From an uncultured Collinsella sp. (GTDB taxonomy: Bacteria > Actinomycetota > Coriobacteriia > Coriobacteriales > Coriobacteriaceae), in contig CABSBA010000085.1 in assembly GCA_902475825.1 (NCBI GenBank), positions 1-6,878 of the forward strand: 6,878 nucleotides of DNA, given 5' to 3'. Below, one piece after another: positions 1 through 5,157 of the stretch. A program made the translations under genes and the position numbers. How positions within the stretch are numbered: position 1 is the first letter of the stretch; every line of letters begins with the position of its first letter. The notes below the pieces were generated by a model. It had not been told where the DNA came from, made no database searches, and worked only from the letters and a program-made list of their open reading frames with translations.

Positions 1-334
1 GCGATGCATATGACAGGTGAACAGAACCGCAATCCGCTCCATCATCGTCGAGAAGATCAAACGAATTCGGATCGCTTGTTGCAGCCAAACGACCACTCAT
101 ACAAGAGCCATCGGCATTACAGATTTGCCATTCCATATCTTCGCCCGCAAGAATCGCCATAGACGGCCTGATTGCATCACCGCTGGCATACATCCCGTCT
201 ATGCCAAACCCATTTTCAGCGCCATCAATAAACGACTGCTCGCACCTATACGTCGCAAACGATGCACATAGCACCATTGCAAGACCAACTGCAAGAACAA
301 CAATTACAATCTTTACGTAGCTCTTGGCCATCAT
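1..334 (-). CDS. Unrecognised membrane-anchored or secreted protein (3' end beyond window)
   Basis: An open frame runs leftward from ATG at 334 with no stop in 111 codons and leaves the window at position 1. I do not recognise the family. The N-terminus reads MMAKSYVK, followed by a hydrophobic stretch at about residues 9-28 (IVIVVLAVGLAMVLCASF), which fits a signal peptide or single membrane anchor. Cys23 lies in it, but the residue before it is Leu, so this is not a canonical lipobox. The rest is acidic and polar, with Cys31, Cys72, Cys78 and Cys102 that could form disulfides outside the cell. A GAGGG ribosome site at 344-340 lies 5 bases from ATG 334 and 8 from ATG 331, so either Met could be used; a TAG at 358-356 in the same frame bounds the gene upstream. 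It lies beyond the divIVA terminator and is therefore probably a separate transcription unit. No function is proposed. Confidence 0.6.
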   Translation of the reverse strand, partial: MMAKSYVKIVIVVLAVGLAMVLCASFATYRCEQSFIDGAENGFGIDGMYASGDAIRPSMAILAGEDMEWQICNADGSCMSGRLAATSDPNSFDLLDDDGADCGSVHLSYAS

Positions 335-478
335 GCCATCCCTCTTTTCGCTTGCCTAAGGAAATGCGGAAGAAGCTGTTCGTCGCGGTTTGTTTGCGCA
401 CCTTTCTGCCCCGGTTCGGTTACTTTGACTACTTGCGAGCCTCCATATACCGTTATTACCCATGTACGTGATATGGAT

Positions 479-493
479 TTCGAACATATCGAA
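479..493. promoter_or_regulatory. Inverted repeat, possible operator
   Basis: TTCGA-ACATA-TCGAA is a perfect 5-base inverted repeat around a 5-base centre, about 145 bases upstream of the partial leftward gene. The core CATATCGAACTT recurs with one mismatch at 559-570. The symmetry and repetition suggest a DNA-binding protein site, but no regulator is identified and the arms are short enough to occur by chance. Confidence 0.25.
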
Positions 494-570
494 CTTAGTC
501 AATGATTGCGGGGGCTTTCACCCACAATGTGAAATGACGCATCGGATTGTCTCTCAAGCATATCGAGCTT
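485..570. repeat. Pair of 12-base direct repeats
   Basis: CATATCGAACTT (485-496) and CATATCGAGCTT (559-570) differ at one base; their starts are 74 bases apart in the non-coding stretch. They may be two binding sites for the same regulator, or chance similarity in an AT-rich spacer. Confidence 0.3.
505..534 (-). repeat. Two overlapping inverted repeats
   Basis: On the minus strand ATTGTGGG (528-521) can pair with CCCGCAAT (512-505) through 8 pairs including one G-U wobble, leaving an 8-base loop. On the plus strand the same position is a C/A mismatch, so the structure favours leftward RNA. It overlaps a second perfect repeat, TTTCAC (516-521) with GTGAAA (529-534), so the two cannot form together. 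No T-run follows, so this is not an ordinary terminator. Confidence 0.3.
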
Positions 571-646
571 GTGACAGGCTCTCTGCGGAGCACCGTATAT
601 AAAATTGATAAAAGGTAGAAATTAAGGCATATCCCAAAAATCTACT

Positions 647-678
647 AAAAAAGGAGCCCGCAGGTGCGAGCTCCTCTT
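647..678 (-). terminator. Rho-independent terminator after divIVA
   Basis: Read leftward, AGGAGCTCGC (675-666), loop ACCT, and GCGGGCTCCT (661-652) form a 10-pair stem with one G-U wobble. The RNA then has a run of six U: the T-run begins with the last base of the stem and covers 652-647. The wobble is a C/A mismatch on the plus strand, so orientation is clear. It starts 26 bases past the divIVA stop and ends the leftward series. Confidence 0.9.
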
Positions 679-704
679 AAGGGCACGAGATTGTAGCTCT
701 GGCG

Positions 705-1382
705 CTAGTCCAGGTCGTCGGCGGCAAAGTTGTCGATCGGGGCGAAGGGGTCAGCCACGGGAACAACCGGATCAGCGACAGGCAGCGGCTCGGCGGCGGG
801 AACGGTCACTGCAGGAGAAGCCGCAGAACCGACCGGCGTGGAGGCCATAAGGTCGGACGGGAAGGAATTCTGCGCATCGTCCATGAAGTGCTGGATGAGC
901 TTGAGGTACTCGGCTTTGAACTCCTCACGGGAAGCCTTCAGACGGTCGATCTCCTCGAGCTCGGCCTGCTTCTCGGTCAGGGCCTGACGGATGACCTCGC
1001 GGGCCTTGGCGTCGGCTTCGTTGCGGATGCGCTCAGCGTTCTCGTTGGCATCGTTGACGATGCCCTCGGCGGTCTGCTGGGCAGCAATCAGCGCAGCGGA
1101 GATCTGGCGCTCCTGAGCGGAGAAGTCGGGTGCGGGAGCGGCCACAGGAGCGGCGGGAACGGCCTGAGCGGCAGCGTCCTGAGCCTGGGCAAGCTGGGCC
1201 TGCGTGTCGGCAAGCTGCTGCTCGGTGGCAGTCAGACGACCCTTAAGATCGACAATCTTGGCAAGCATAGCGTCAACCTCGGAGGACAGCGTCTCCAAAA
1301 AGACGTCGACCTCGGCGGGATCATAGCCGCGCTTGGCCTCAGAGAAAGTCTGAGCCTGGATGTCAGCAGGGGTAATAGCCAT
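705..1382 (-). CDS. divIVA: DivIVA-family polar and septal scaffold protein
   Basis: DivIVA proteins form coiled coils on negatively curved membrane at poles and septa and recruit division or wall-synthesis partners. The 225-residue product opens with the family hallmark: MAITPADIQAQTFSEAKRGY, then DPAEVDVFL to about residue 29, matching the DivIVA N-terminal domain (R18, G19 and Y20 line up with Bacillus DivIVA). A first coiled coil covers roughly residues 30-70. An Ala/Pro linker follows (about 71-86), then a second highly charged coiled coil (about 87-165). The tail, about 171-225, is Pro/Val/Asp-rich with PVADP repeated, ending ADDLD. Position 17 is Lys where Bacillus has the membrane-inserting Phe. 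AGGAG at 1395-1391 lies 8 bases before ATG. It is the last gene of yggS-sepF-yggT-divIVA. Family assignment is firm; whether its main role is pole growth, septum placement or both cannot be read from sequence. Confidence 0.93.
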   Translation of the reverse strand: MAITPADIQAQTFSEAKRGYDPAEVDVFLETLSSEVDAMLAKIVDLKGRLTATEQQLADTQAQLAQAQDAAAQAVPAAPVAAPAPDFSAQERQISAALIAAQQTAEGIVNDANENAERIRNEADAKAREVIRQALTEKQAELEEIDRLKASREEFKAEYLKLIQHFMDDAQNSFPSDLMASTPVGSAASPAVTVPAAEPLPVADPVVPVADPFAPIDNFAADDLD

Positions 1383-1408
1383 AACAAGTTCTCCTTTATC
1401 ATCGCCTT

Positions 1409-1423
1409 GGCGCCGGGCGCCCG
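1409..1423. repeat. GC palindromes in yggT-divIVA spacer
   Basis: GGCGCC (1409-1414) abuts the palindrome GGGCGCCC (1415-1422, extendable to 10 bases at 1414-1423). In leftward RNA, GGCG and CGCC arms separated by five bases could form a short hairpin just upstream of the divIVA ribosome site. This may be an mRNA processing or stability element. It is not a terminator, as no T-run follows. Confidence 0.3.
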
Positions 1424-1443
1424 ACGTAAGTTACTGAGCCAGT

Positions 1444-1457
1444 ACTATACGAGTATA
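1444..1457 (-). promoter_or_regulatory. Candidate -10 elements for divIVA
   Basis: Reading leftward, TATACT (1457-1452) and TATAGT (1449-1444) both resemble the sigma-70/SigA -10 hexamer and overlap the end of yggT, about 60-75 bases before the divIVA start. No good -35 lies 16-18 bases upstream (the best, CTGATT, is poor). An internal promoter giving divIVA extra transcription is possible but weakly supported. Confidence 0.25.
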
Positions 1458-1726
1458 CCTATAAGAAGCTGCAGAATCAGCCTCTGCACCAACTGCAACG
1501 CAATAATCGCAACGACCGGCGAAAAATCAACGCCGCCCATCGGCGGAATAAACCGACGAAACAGGTTGAGCCACGGACCGCAGACGCTATCGAGCACCGC
1601 GGCGATATCCTGCAGCAGGCCGCCCTGCTTCATGGGAATCCACGTCATAAAGCAATAGACCACAATAAGTGTGGAGTAGAAGTTGAACAGCGTGTTGACC
1701 AGCTGGACAATGGTGTAGATGTTGAT
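1445..1726 (-). CDS. yggT: YggT-family small membrane protein
   Basis: YggT-family proteins (PF02325) are small two-helix membrane proteins often found beside yggS, sepF and divIVA; their exact role is unsettled. The frame gives about 93 residues with helix 1 near residues 3-26 (INIYTIVQLVNTLFNF onward), then the family signature FRRFIPPMGGVDFSPVVAI and a second helix (ALQLVQRLILQLLIGILV) to the end. The start is abnormal: between the sepF stop (1750-1748, same frame) and the GTG at 1663 there is no ATG, GTG or TTG, and starting at 1663 would delete most of helix 1 and has no ribosome site. GAGGAG at 1738-1733 lies 6 bases before ATC (1726) and directly abuts ATT (1732). I chose ATC 1726; ATT 1732, CTG 1702 or a base error are alternatives. 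Product is secure, start is not. Confidence 0.8.
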   Translation of the reverse strand: MNIYTIVQLVNTLFNFYSTLIVVYCFMTWIPMKQGGLLQDIAAVLDSVCGPWLNLFRRFIPPMGGVDFSPVVAIIALQLVQRLILQLLIGILV

Positions 1727-1732
1727 GAGAAT

Positions 1733-1738
1733 CTCCTC
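1733..1738 (-). promoter_or_regulatory. Ribosome site of yggT, no standard start codon after it
   Basis: GAGGAG lies 9 bases after the sepF stop. The downstream frame codons are ATT, CTC, ATC, AAC, ATC, so an ideal ribosome site faces only non-standard initiation codons. This supports initiation here rather than at the interior GTG (1663). Confidence 0.6.
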
Positions 1739-1747
1739 GTCTTGGGT

Positions 1748-2473
1748 TTACTTAAGGTAGCCGTCGGCGCGCAGCTTCTTGAGGTCCGAATCCTTGACCT
1801 CGCAGCCGGCGGGCAGCACCATAAACACGCGATCGCCCACCTCTTTGACCGTAGCGCCCAGGCCGCAGGCAAAGCCATAGCTAAAGTCCAAGACGCGTTT
1901 GGCGACCTCGGTGCGAACGCCAACAAAAATCAGCGCAACGGGCTGCTTGGTGCGCACGCGGCGGACAACGGTCTCGACATCGTCGTAGCTCTCGGGACGC
2001 AGGACATAGGCAGGCAGCTGCGGCGTGGCGTTAATGATGTTGTTTGCATAGGCCGAGGCGTCGCTCGGCGCAGAAGCGGGCGCAGGTGCCGCGGCACGAG
2101 CACGGGCGCTCTCGGCATAGCTCGACGGCGTGTCGTAAGCGCCGGGGCGATAGCCGCCTGCGGCACTATCCTGAGAACGCGACGGCGGATTGTACGTCGT
2201 TGCATGACGCGAGTCATCGCCGACCAGCTGGCCGGAGCGCGTATACACGGCGACCGACTCGGCCTCACCGCGGCGCGTCTGGCCCAGCAGGCCGTTACTC
2301 GGCTCGTCCTGGGTATAGAAGCCCTCGCCCGAGGTACCGCTGTAGCCGTTGTTCTGATAGCCATCATCGTAGCCGTCATCGTAGCCGTAGTCGTCATCCT
2401 GGTCATAGCCCTGGTCGTAACCCTGCTGGCCGCCAAGGTGTATCTTATTTTTAATCTCGTCAAGGAAGCCCAT
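1748..2473 (-). CDS. sepF: SepF, membrane anchor for FtsZ
   Basis: SepF binds the FtsZ tail and tethers and bundles FtsZ filaments at the membrane during division. The 241-residue product begins with MGFLDEIKNKI, which fits the amphipathic membrane helix of the family. A long disordered linker follows (about 14-150): first a Gly/Tyr/Asp tract with repeated GYDQ and DDGY (18-39), then Ser/Gly and Ala/Pro-rich sequence. The C-terminal SepF domain, about 155-230, includes VLRPESYDDVETVV, AKRVLDFSYG (191-200) and RVFMVLP (215-221), matching the conserved RP-Y, AKR-DF--G and F--P pattern. At 241 residues it is longer than Bacillus SepF (about 150), all in the linker. AGAGGA (2486-2481) lies 7 bases before ATG. 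It sits 60 bases after yggS, and its stop lies 21 bases before the yggT start chosen here. In Actinobacteria lacking FtsA, SepF is the main FtsZ anchor; that role here is inferred. Confidence 0.93.
   Translation of the reverse strand: MGFLDEIKNKIHLGGQQGYDQGYDQDDDYGYDDGYDDGYQNNGYSGTSGEGFYTQDEPSNGLLGQTRRGEAESVAVYTRSGQLVGDDSRHATTYNPPSRSQDSAAGGYRPGAYDTPSSYAESARARAAAPAPASAPSDASAYANNIINATPQLPAYVLRPESYDDVETVVRRVRTKQPVALIFVGVRTEVAKRVLDFSYGFACGLGATVKEVGDRVFMVLPAGCEVKDSDLKKLRADGYLK
2364..2423. repeat. 12-base tandem repeats within sepF
   Basis: TCATCGTAGCCG occurs twice in perfect tandem (2364-2375, 2376-2387), and TGGTCATAGCCC/TGGTCGTAACCC (2400-2411, 2412-2423) form a second pair with two mismatches. 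They encode the GYDD and GYDQ units of the SepF linker. A 12-base unit keeps the reading frame, so copy-number change would alter linker length without breaking the protein. Confidence 0.6.
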
Positions 2474-2489
2474 GGTTGTGTCCTCTCAC

Positions 2490-2532
2490 GGTTTAGTGCA
2501 GGCGCTCTGTAAACCAGTGCGCACTTCAGAGC
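2490..2532 (-). repeat. Competing inverted repeats in the sepF leader
   Basis: In the 60-base yggS-sepF spacer, GCTCTG (2504-2509) and CAGAGC (2527-2532) form a perfect 6-base inverted repeat, whose loop holds the palindrome AGTGCGCACT (2516-2525). A second perfect pair, GGTTTA (2490-2495) and TAAACC (2510-2515), uses bases within that loop. In RNA the second stem would end 2 bases before the sepF ribosome-site region. Alternative folding is possible; function is unknown. Confidence 0.3.
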
Positions 2533-2533
2533 C

Positions 2534-3271
2534 CTATTTTACTGCAAACTCCGGGCTAAATACTACCCTGCCCAGACGAATGAGCGTAGAGCCCTCCTCA
2601 AGGGCGGGCTCAAAGTCCTCGCTCATGCCGCAAGAGAGCTCGGGCAAGCTCAGATCGGGATGCGCCGCCTCCAGCTCATCCCTCAGCTCTCGCAGCCCGG
2701 CAAAAGTGCGACGTGCCACATCCTTGTTCCCTCGAGGAGCCATGGTCATAAGGCCCTGCACACAAATTCCCTCAAGTTCCGCAAGCTCGCCGGCAGCGCC
2801 ACGAATCTCATCGGGCGAAAAGCCGCCCTTGGACTCCTCGCCGCTTACGTTAACCTCGATTAGCACCTGTTGGGGAGCAGAAAGCTCGCCCGCTTCGATC
2901 TTGCGAACGGCACGGCTCGAGATCGCCTGCGCCAAATGAAGCGAACCAACCGAATGAATCAGCTCGGCCGAACCCAACACCGCGTTAATCTTGTTGGTCT
3001 GAAGGTTGCCGATCATATCAAAGCGTACCTTGGGCAGCTCCGGATGCTCCGCCAGACCTGCGAGTTTGCGGACGAGCTCTTGCGGGCGGTTCTCGGCAAA
3101 ATGGCGGTATCCCACCTGGATGGCCACGATGGTCTCATCGACGCCGACGGTCTTGGACACGGCAATCAGACGCGCGGCATCGCGGGACCTCCCCGCGCGA
3201 TCGAGCGCGGCATAGAAACGCTCGAGTATCTGCTCGCGGCGAGCGCGCATTACATTCAAATAGTTATCCAT
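2534..3271 (-). CDS. yggS: YggS/PLPBP pyridoxal phosphate homeostasis protein
   Basis: YggS-family (PLPBP, COG0325) proteins are cytosolic single-domain TIM barrels that bind pyridoxal 5'-phosphate and balance vitamin B6 and amino acid pools without a known catalytic reaction. The 245-residue product has the PLP lysine in LIAVSKTV (Lys40), FAENRPQELVRK where the family usually has GENY-QE, FDMIGNLQTNK (usual FIG-LQ-NK), the barrel strand VLIEVNVSGEESKGG, GLMTMAP and the C-terminal LSCGMSEDFEPAL and STLIRLGRVVF (usual SMGMS-D and G---RIG--IFG). GGAGG at 3285-3281 is 9 bases from ATG 3271 but only 3 from an in-frame TTG at 3277, so ATG is the start. It is the first gene of yggS-sepF-yggT-divIVA, the position it holds behind ftsZ in many Gram-positives. 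Here it follows phoU after about 120 bases. Identification is firm. Confidence 0.94.
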   Translation of the reverse strand: MDNYLNVMRARREQILERFYAALDRAGRSRDAARLIAVSKTVGVDETIVAIQVGYRHFAENRPQELVRKLAGLAEHPELPKVRFDMIGNLQTNKINAVLGSAELIHSVGSLHLAQAISSRAVRKIEAGELSAPQQVLIEVNVSGEESKGGFSPDEIRGAAGELAELEGICVQGLMTMAPRGNKDVARRTFAGLRELRDELEAAHPDLSLPELSCGMSEDFEPALEEGSTLIRLGRVVFSPEFAVK

Positions 3272-3280
3272 TGCCAATCG

Positions 3281-3285
3281 CCTCC
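3281..3285 (-). promoter_or_regulatory. Ribosome site fixing the yggS start
   Basis: GGAGG ends 9 bases before ATG 3271-3269. The in-frame TTG at 3277 is only 3 bases away, too close for normal initiation, so the protein should begin MDNYLNV. Confidence 0.75.
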
Positions 3286-3323
3286 GCTAACAGCACAACA
3301 AGTAGTCCCATGCTAACGCAAGA

Positions 3324-3351
3324 GCGCGGCCCCGCATCCGCAAGGCCGCGC
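3324..3351 (-). terminator. GC-rich hairpin between phoU and yggS, possible terminator
   Basis: GCGCGGCC (3324-3331) and GGCCGCGC (3344-3351) form a perfect 8-pair stem with a 12-base loop, 40 bases past the phoU stop. Leftward, the following bases are TCTTGCG, so the T-run is poor. It could be a weak or factor-assisted terminator closing pst-phoU, or a 3'-end stabiliser allowing readthrough into yggS. Confidence 0.5.
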
Positions 3352-3391
3352 ACCCTTAGGTATTTACAATCTCTCAACGAACGGGGCTGCC

Positions 3392-4249
3392 CTAGTCCTC
3401 GTCGTCCTCGGCATCATCCTCGTCCTCAAGATGATCCAGCAGGTAGCGGAGACCCTCGCTCACCTCGTTAGCGGGCACCTTGGCAACAAAGCGCGCATCG
3501 ACGGCAGGCCTCATGATGACGCCCTCGCCCGAAGGCACGCGCATACTCTCGAGCTCATCCTCGTCCGTGCGCGCGATATCGCCGGCAGTCATACGCTGTC
3601 CGGTCAAAAGGAAGGTCAGACGGCAGGCGGCATCAATGGAAATCGAGGCGATGCGATCGAGATAGCGCGAGACCATGATGGCGCGTCGCAGATCGTCATA
3701 GTTGCTGTCGTCGTCCATAAAATCGCCGGTGTCCATGCGGTTAAAGGTACGGAAGAACTTCTCGTACGCCGCATGTACCGGCTCATCCTCAACGGCCAGG
3801 TTGCAGATGATGGACATGTCGTTGGTGACGAGCGCGGACAGCGACGAGCCCAGCACCTGGTACACGGCCTCGGCCTCGGCCTCAACCGTGCCGACGAGCT
3901 CCTGAGGCAGCGAGATGTCGGCCTTGACCATGTGACGCGTGGCGCGGCAGATCTGGCGAACCTTATCGGTCATGCGCTGCAGGTTAAAGTCGACGTAGAT
4001 AATCGTCTGCAGCAAACGGAAGTCGGAGGCGACCGGCGACTGCGTAGCGATCAGGTTGTAGCACACGGCCTCCAAGTTGGCGCAGCGCGCGTCAATCGAA
4101 AGCGTGCGCTTCTTGGTCTTAGTGGCGAGCTTGCGGTCGTCGGTCACATAGGCCTTCACGGCGTCGTGAAGGGCAAGATCGACGGCCTCGTAGATGCTCA
4201 ACATCTCGTGACGGGCCTCGATGAGCTGACGGGAAAACAGTTTGCGCAT
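3392..4249 (-). CDS. phoU: PhoU-family phosphate regulator
   Basis: PhoU is a cytosolic or membrane-associated helical protein that conveys Pst transporter state to phosphate signalling and restrains uptake. The 285-residue product has two three-helix repeats: the first around residues 8-115, with TQSPVASDFRLLQTI as the usual P-A-DLR segment, and the second about 120-218, with SRYLDRIASISIDAA in the place of the usual ARYLERIGDHA. The metal-binding E-x-x-x-D motifs are altered: the first reads QRMTD (91-95), the second DRIAS (198-202). About 65 residues after the second repeat (from residue 220) exceed the usual family length of roughly 220-240 and end in an acidic tail LEDEDDAEDDED. GGAG at 4259-4256 lies 6 bases before ATG. 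It is fourth in pstC-pstA-pstB-phoU, 92 bases after pstB. No response regulator or sensor kinase gene is in view, so the signalling partner is unknown. Confidence 0.92.
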   Translation of the reverse strand: MRKLFSRQLIEARHEMLSIYEAVDLALHDAVKAYVTDDRKLATKTKKRTLSIDARCANLEAVCYNLIATQSPVASDFRLLQTIIYVDFNLQRMTDKVRQICRATRHMVKADISLPQELVGTVEAEAEAVYQVLGSSLSALVTNDMSIICNLAVEDEPVHAAYEKFFRTFNRMDTGDFMDDDSNYDDLRRAIMVSRYLDRIASISIDAACRLTFLLTGQRMTAGDIARTDEDELESMRVPSGEGVIMRPAVDARFVAKVPANEVSEGLRYLLDHLEDEDDAEDDED

Positions 4250-4269
4250 GGTTCACTCCAATCAGTTGG

Positions 4270-4343
4270 GTGCGGTCATGCCGCCCGCACAGTGAATACG
4301 CACCGGACCAGGTCCGATCGGCTTGGGACTAGTCGCACCGATC
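4270..4343 (-). repeat. Cluster of inverted repeats in pstB-phoU spacer
   Basis: Three short inverted repeats lie here: GTGCGG/CCGCAC (4270-4275, 4285-4290; a competing GCGG/CCGC at 4272-4284), CGGACC/GGTCCG (4304-4309, 4311-4316), and GATCGG/CCGATC (4316-4321, 4338-4343), the last reaching into the pstB stop codon. GACTAGTC (4328-4335) is also palindromic. No T-run follows, so this looks like structured intercistronic RNA that might tune phoU expression relative to pstB, or chance in GC-rich DNA. Confidence 0.35.
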
Positions 4344-5145
4344 AGCCAAAGCGGCCGGTGATATAGTCTTCCGTCCGCGAATCCACCGGGCTGGTGAAGA
4401 TCGCGTCGGTTTGACCATACTCGATGAGCGTGGCGGGCTCGCCGGCAACTTCCTGCAAGAAAAATGCGGTGTAGTCGCTAATACGAGCGGCCTGCTGCAT
4501 AGAATGCGTGACGATGATGATCGTCATCTCGGGCGCCAGCTCGGCCATCAGATCCTCGACCTTGGAGACGGACGTGGGGTCGATGGCGGAGCAGGGCTCG
4601 TCCATCAGAAGGACATCGGGCTGCACCGCAAGCACGCGCGCGATGCACAAACGCTGCTGCTGACCGCCCGAGAGCGCCAAACCATCCTTGTTGAGCTGAT
4701 TGGATACCTCTTTCCAGAGGTTGGCACGCTTGAGCGATTCTTCCACGATGTCGTCGAGGTCGCTTTTGCTAGTCACGCCCTGCAAACGAGGGCCAAAAGC
4801 GACATTCTCATAGATGGATTTGGGGAACGGGTTGGGCTGCTGAAAGATCATGCCCACGCGGCGGCGAAGGTCGACCGGGTCGACGCCCTCGGCATAGATA
4901 TCGTTGCCGTCGAGCGTCATGGTGCCCTCGACGCGGGTGCCCTCGATAAGGTCGTTCATGCGGTTGATGCAGCGCAAAAACGTCGATTTGCCGCAGCCCG
5001 AAGGACCGATAAACGAGGTGATGGCGTTTTTGGCGATGTTGAGGTCGAGCCCCGTCAGCGCATGAAAGTCACCGTACCAGAAGTTGAAATCCTTGGCCGT
5101 GATGGCCGCTTGCTCCGGCGTGGGAGCGGACTGATAGACGGACAT
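4342..5145 (-). CDS. pstB: PstB, phosphate ABC transporter ATPase
   Basis: PstB hydrolyses ATP on the inner membrane face to drive phosphate import through PstC-PstA. The 267-residue product is full length for the family and all ABC motifs are intact: Walker [10 protein letters not shown] (47-55), Q-loop [10 protein letters not shown] (101-110) with the PNPFP sequence characteristic of PstB, signature [13 protein letters not shown] (158-170), Walker B VLLMDEP (178-184) with catalytic Glu183, the D-loop SAIDP (186-190; Ile where Leu is usual) and switch His214 in [15 protein letters not shown]. The C-terminus ([23 protein letters not shown]) is typical of PstB. AAGGAG (5155-5150) falls just after and overlapping the pstA stop region and leaves only 4 bases to ATG; the 12-base spacing from pstA suggests translational coupling. 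Identification is firm. Confidence 0.97.
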   Translation of the reverse strand: MSVYQSAPTPEQAAITAKDFNFWYGDFHALTGLDLNIAKNAITSFIGPSGCGKSTFLRCINRMNDLIEGTRVEGTMTLDGNDIYAEGVDPVDLRRRVGMIFQQPNPFPKSIYENVAFGPRLQGVTSKSDLDDIVEESLKRANLWKEVSNQLNKDGLALSGGQQQRLCIARVLAVQPDVLLMDEPCSAIDPTSVSKVEDLMAELAPEMTIIIVTHSMQQAARISDYTAFFLQEVAGEPATLIEYGQTDAIFTSPVDSRTEDYITGRFG

Positions 5146-5157
5146 GGGACTCCTTAA

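Larger units (their letters stand above)
335..646. other. Gene-poor intergenic stretch
   Basis: This stretch between the divIVA terminator and the partial gene at the left edge is visibly more AT-rich than its neighbours. I see no convincing gene on either strand; the only sizeable plus-strand frame (262-471) has no recognisable protein character and overlaps the partial minus-strand gene. It holds a 15-base inverted repeat (479-493), a 12-base direct repeat (485-496 and 559-570, one mismatch) and overlapping inverted repeats at 505-534. It probably carries the promoter of the leftward partial gene, but no well-spaced -35/-10 pair stood out. Confidence 0.55.

Noticed and set aside
262..471. 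Plus-strand 69-codon open frame
   Set aside because: It overlaps the start of the better-supported minus-strand gene and shows no ribosome site or recognisable protein features.
481..494. LexA/SOS box (CGAAC-ATAT-CGAAC)
   Set aside because: The half-sites and 4-base spacing resemble Gram-positive LexA boxes, but they are direct rather than inverted repeats (second half should be GTTCG).
335..646. Promoter for the left partial gene (e.g. TTGACT at about 498-503 read leftward, TATATG near 454)
   Set aside because: No -35-like and -10-like hexamers are spaced 16-18 bases apart, so no specific promoter is claimed.
888..1658. Long plus-strand open frame of 256 codons opposite divIVA and yggT
   Set aside because: It lies antisense to a clear DivIVA, its Leu/Gly-rich composition is a mirror of that gene's codons, and it has no family features.
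1445..1663. GTG 1663 as yggT start
   Set aside because: It removes about 21 residues forming most of the first membrane helix and no ribosome site precedes it.
1742..2512. Plus-strand open frame of 256 codons opposite sepF
   Set aside because: It is the complement of sepF; repetitive Val/Ile and Arg tracts mirror the GYD repeats and Ala-rich linker.
3431..5157. Long plus-strand open frames opposite phoU and pstB (3431-4366, 4411-5157)
   Set aside because: Both are antisense to well-identified genes with intact motifs and are expected in GC-rich coding DNA.
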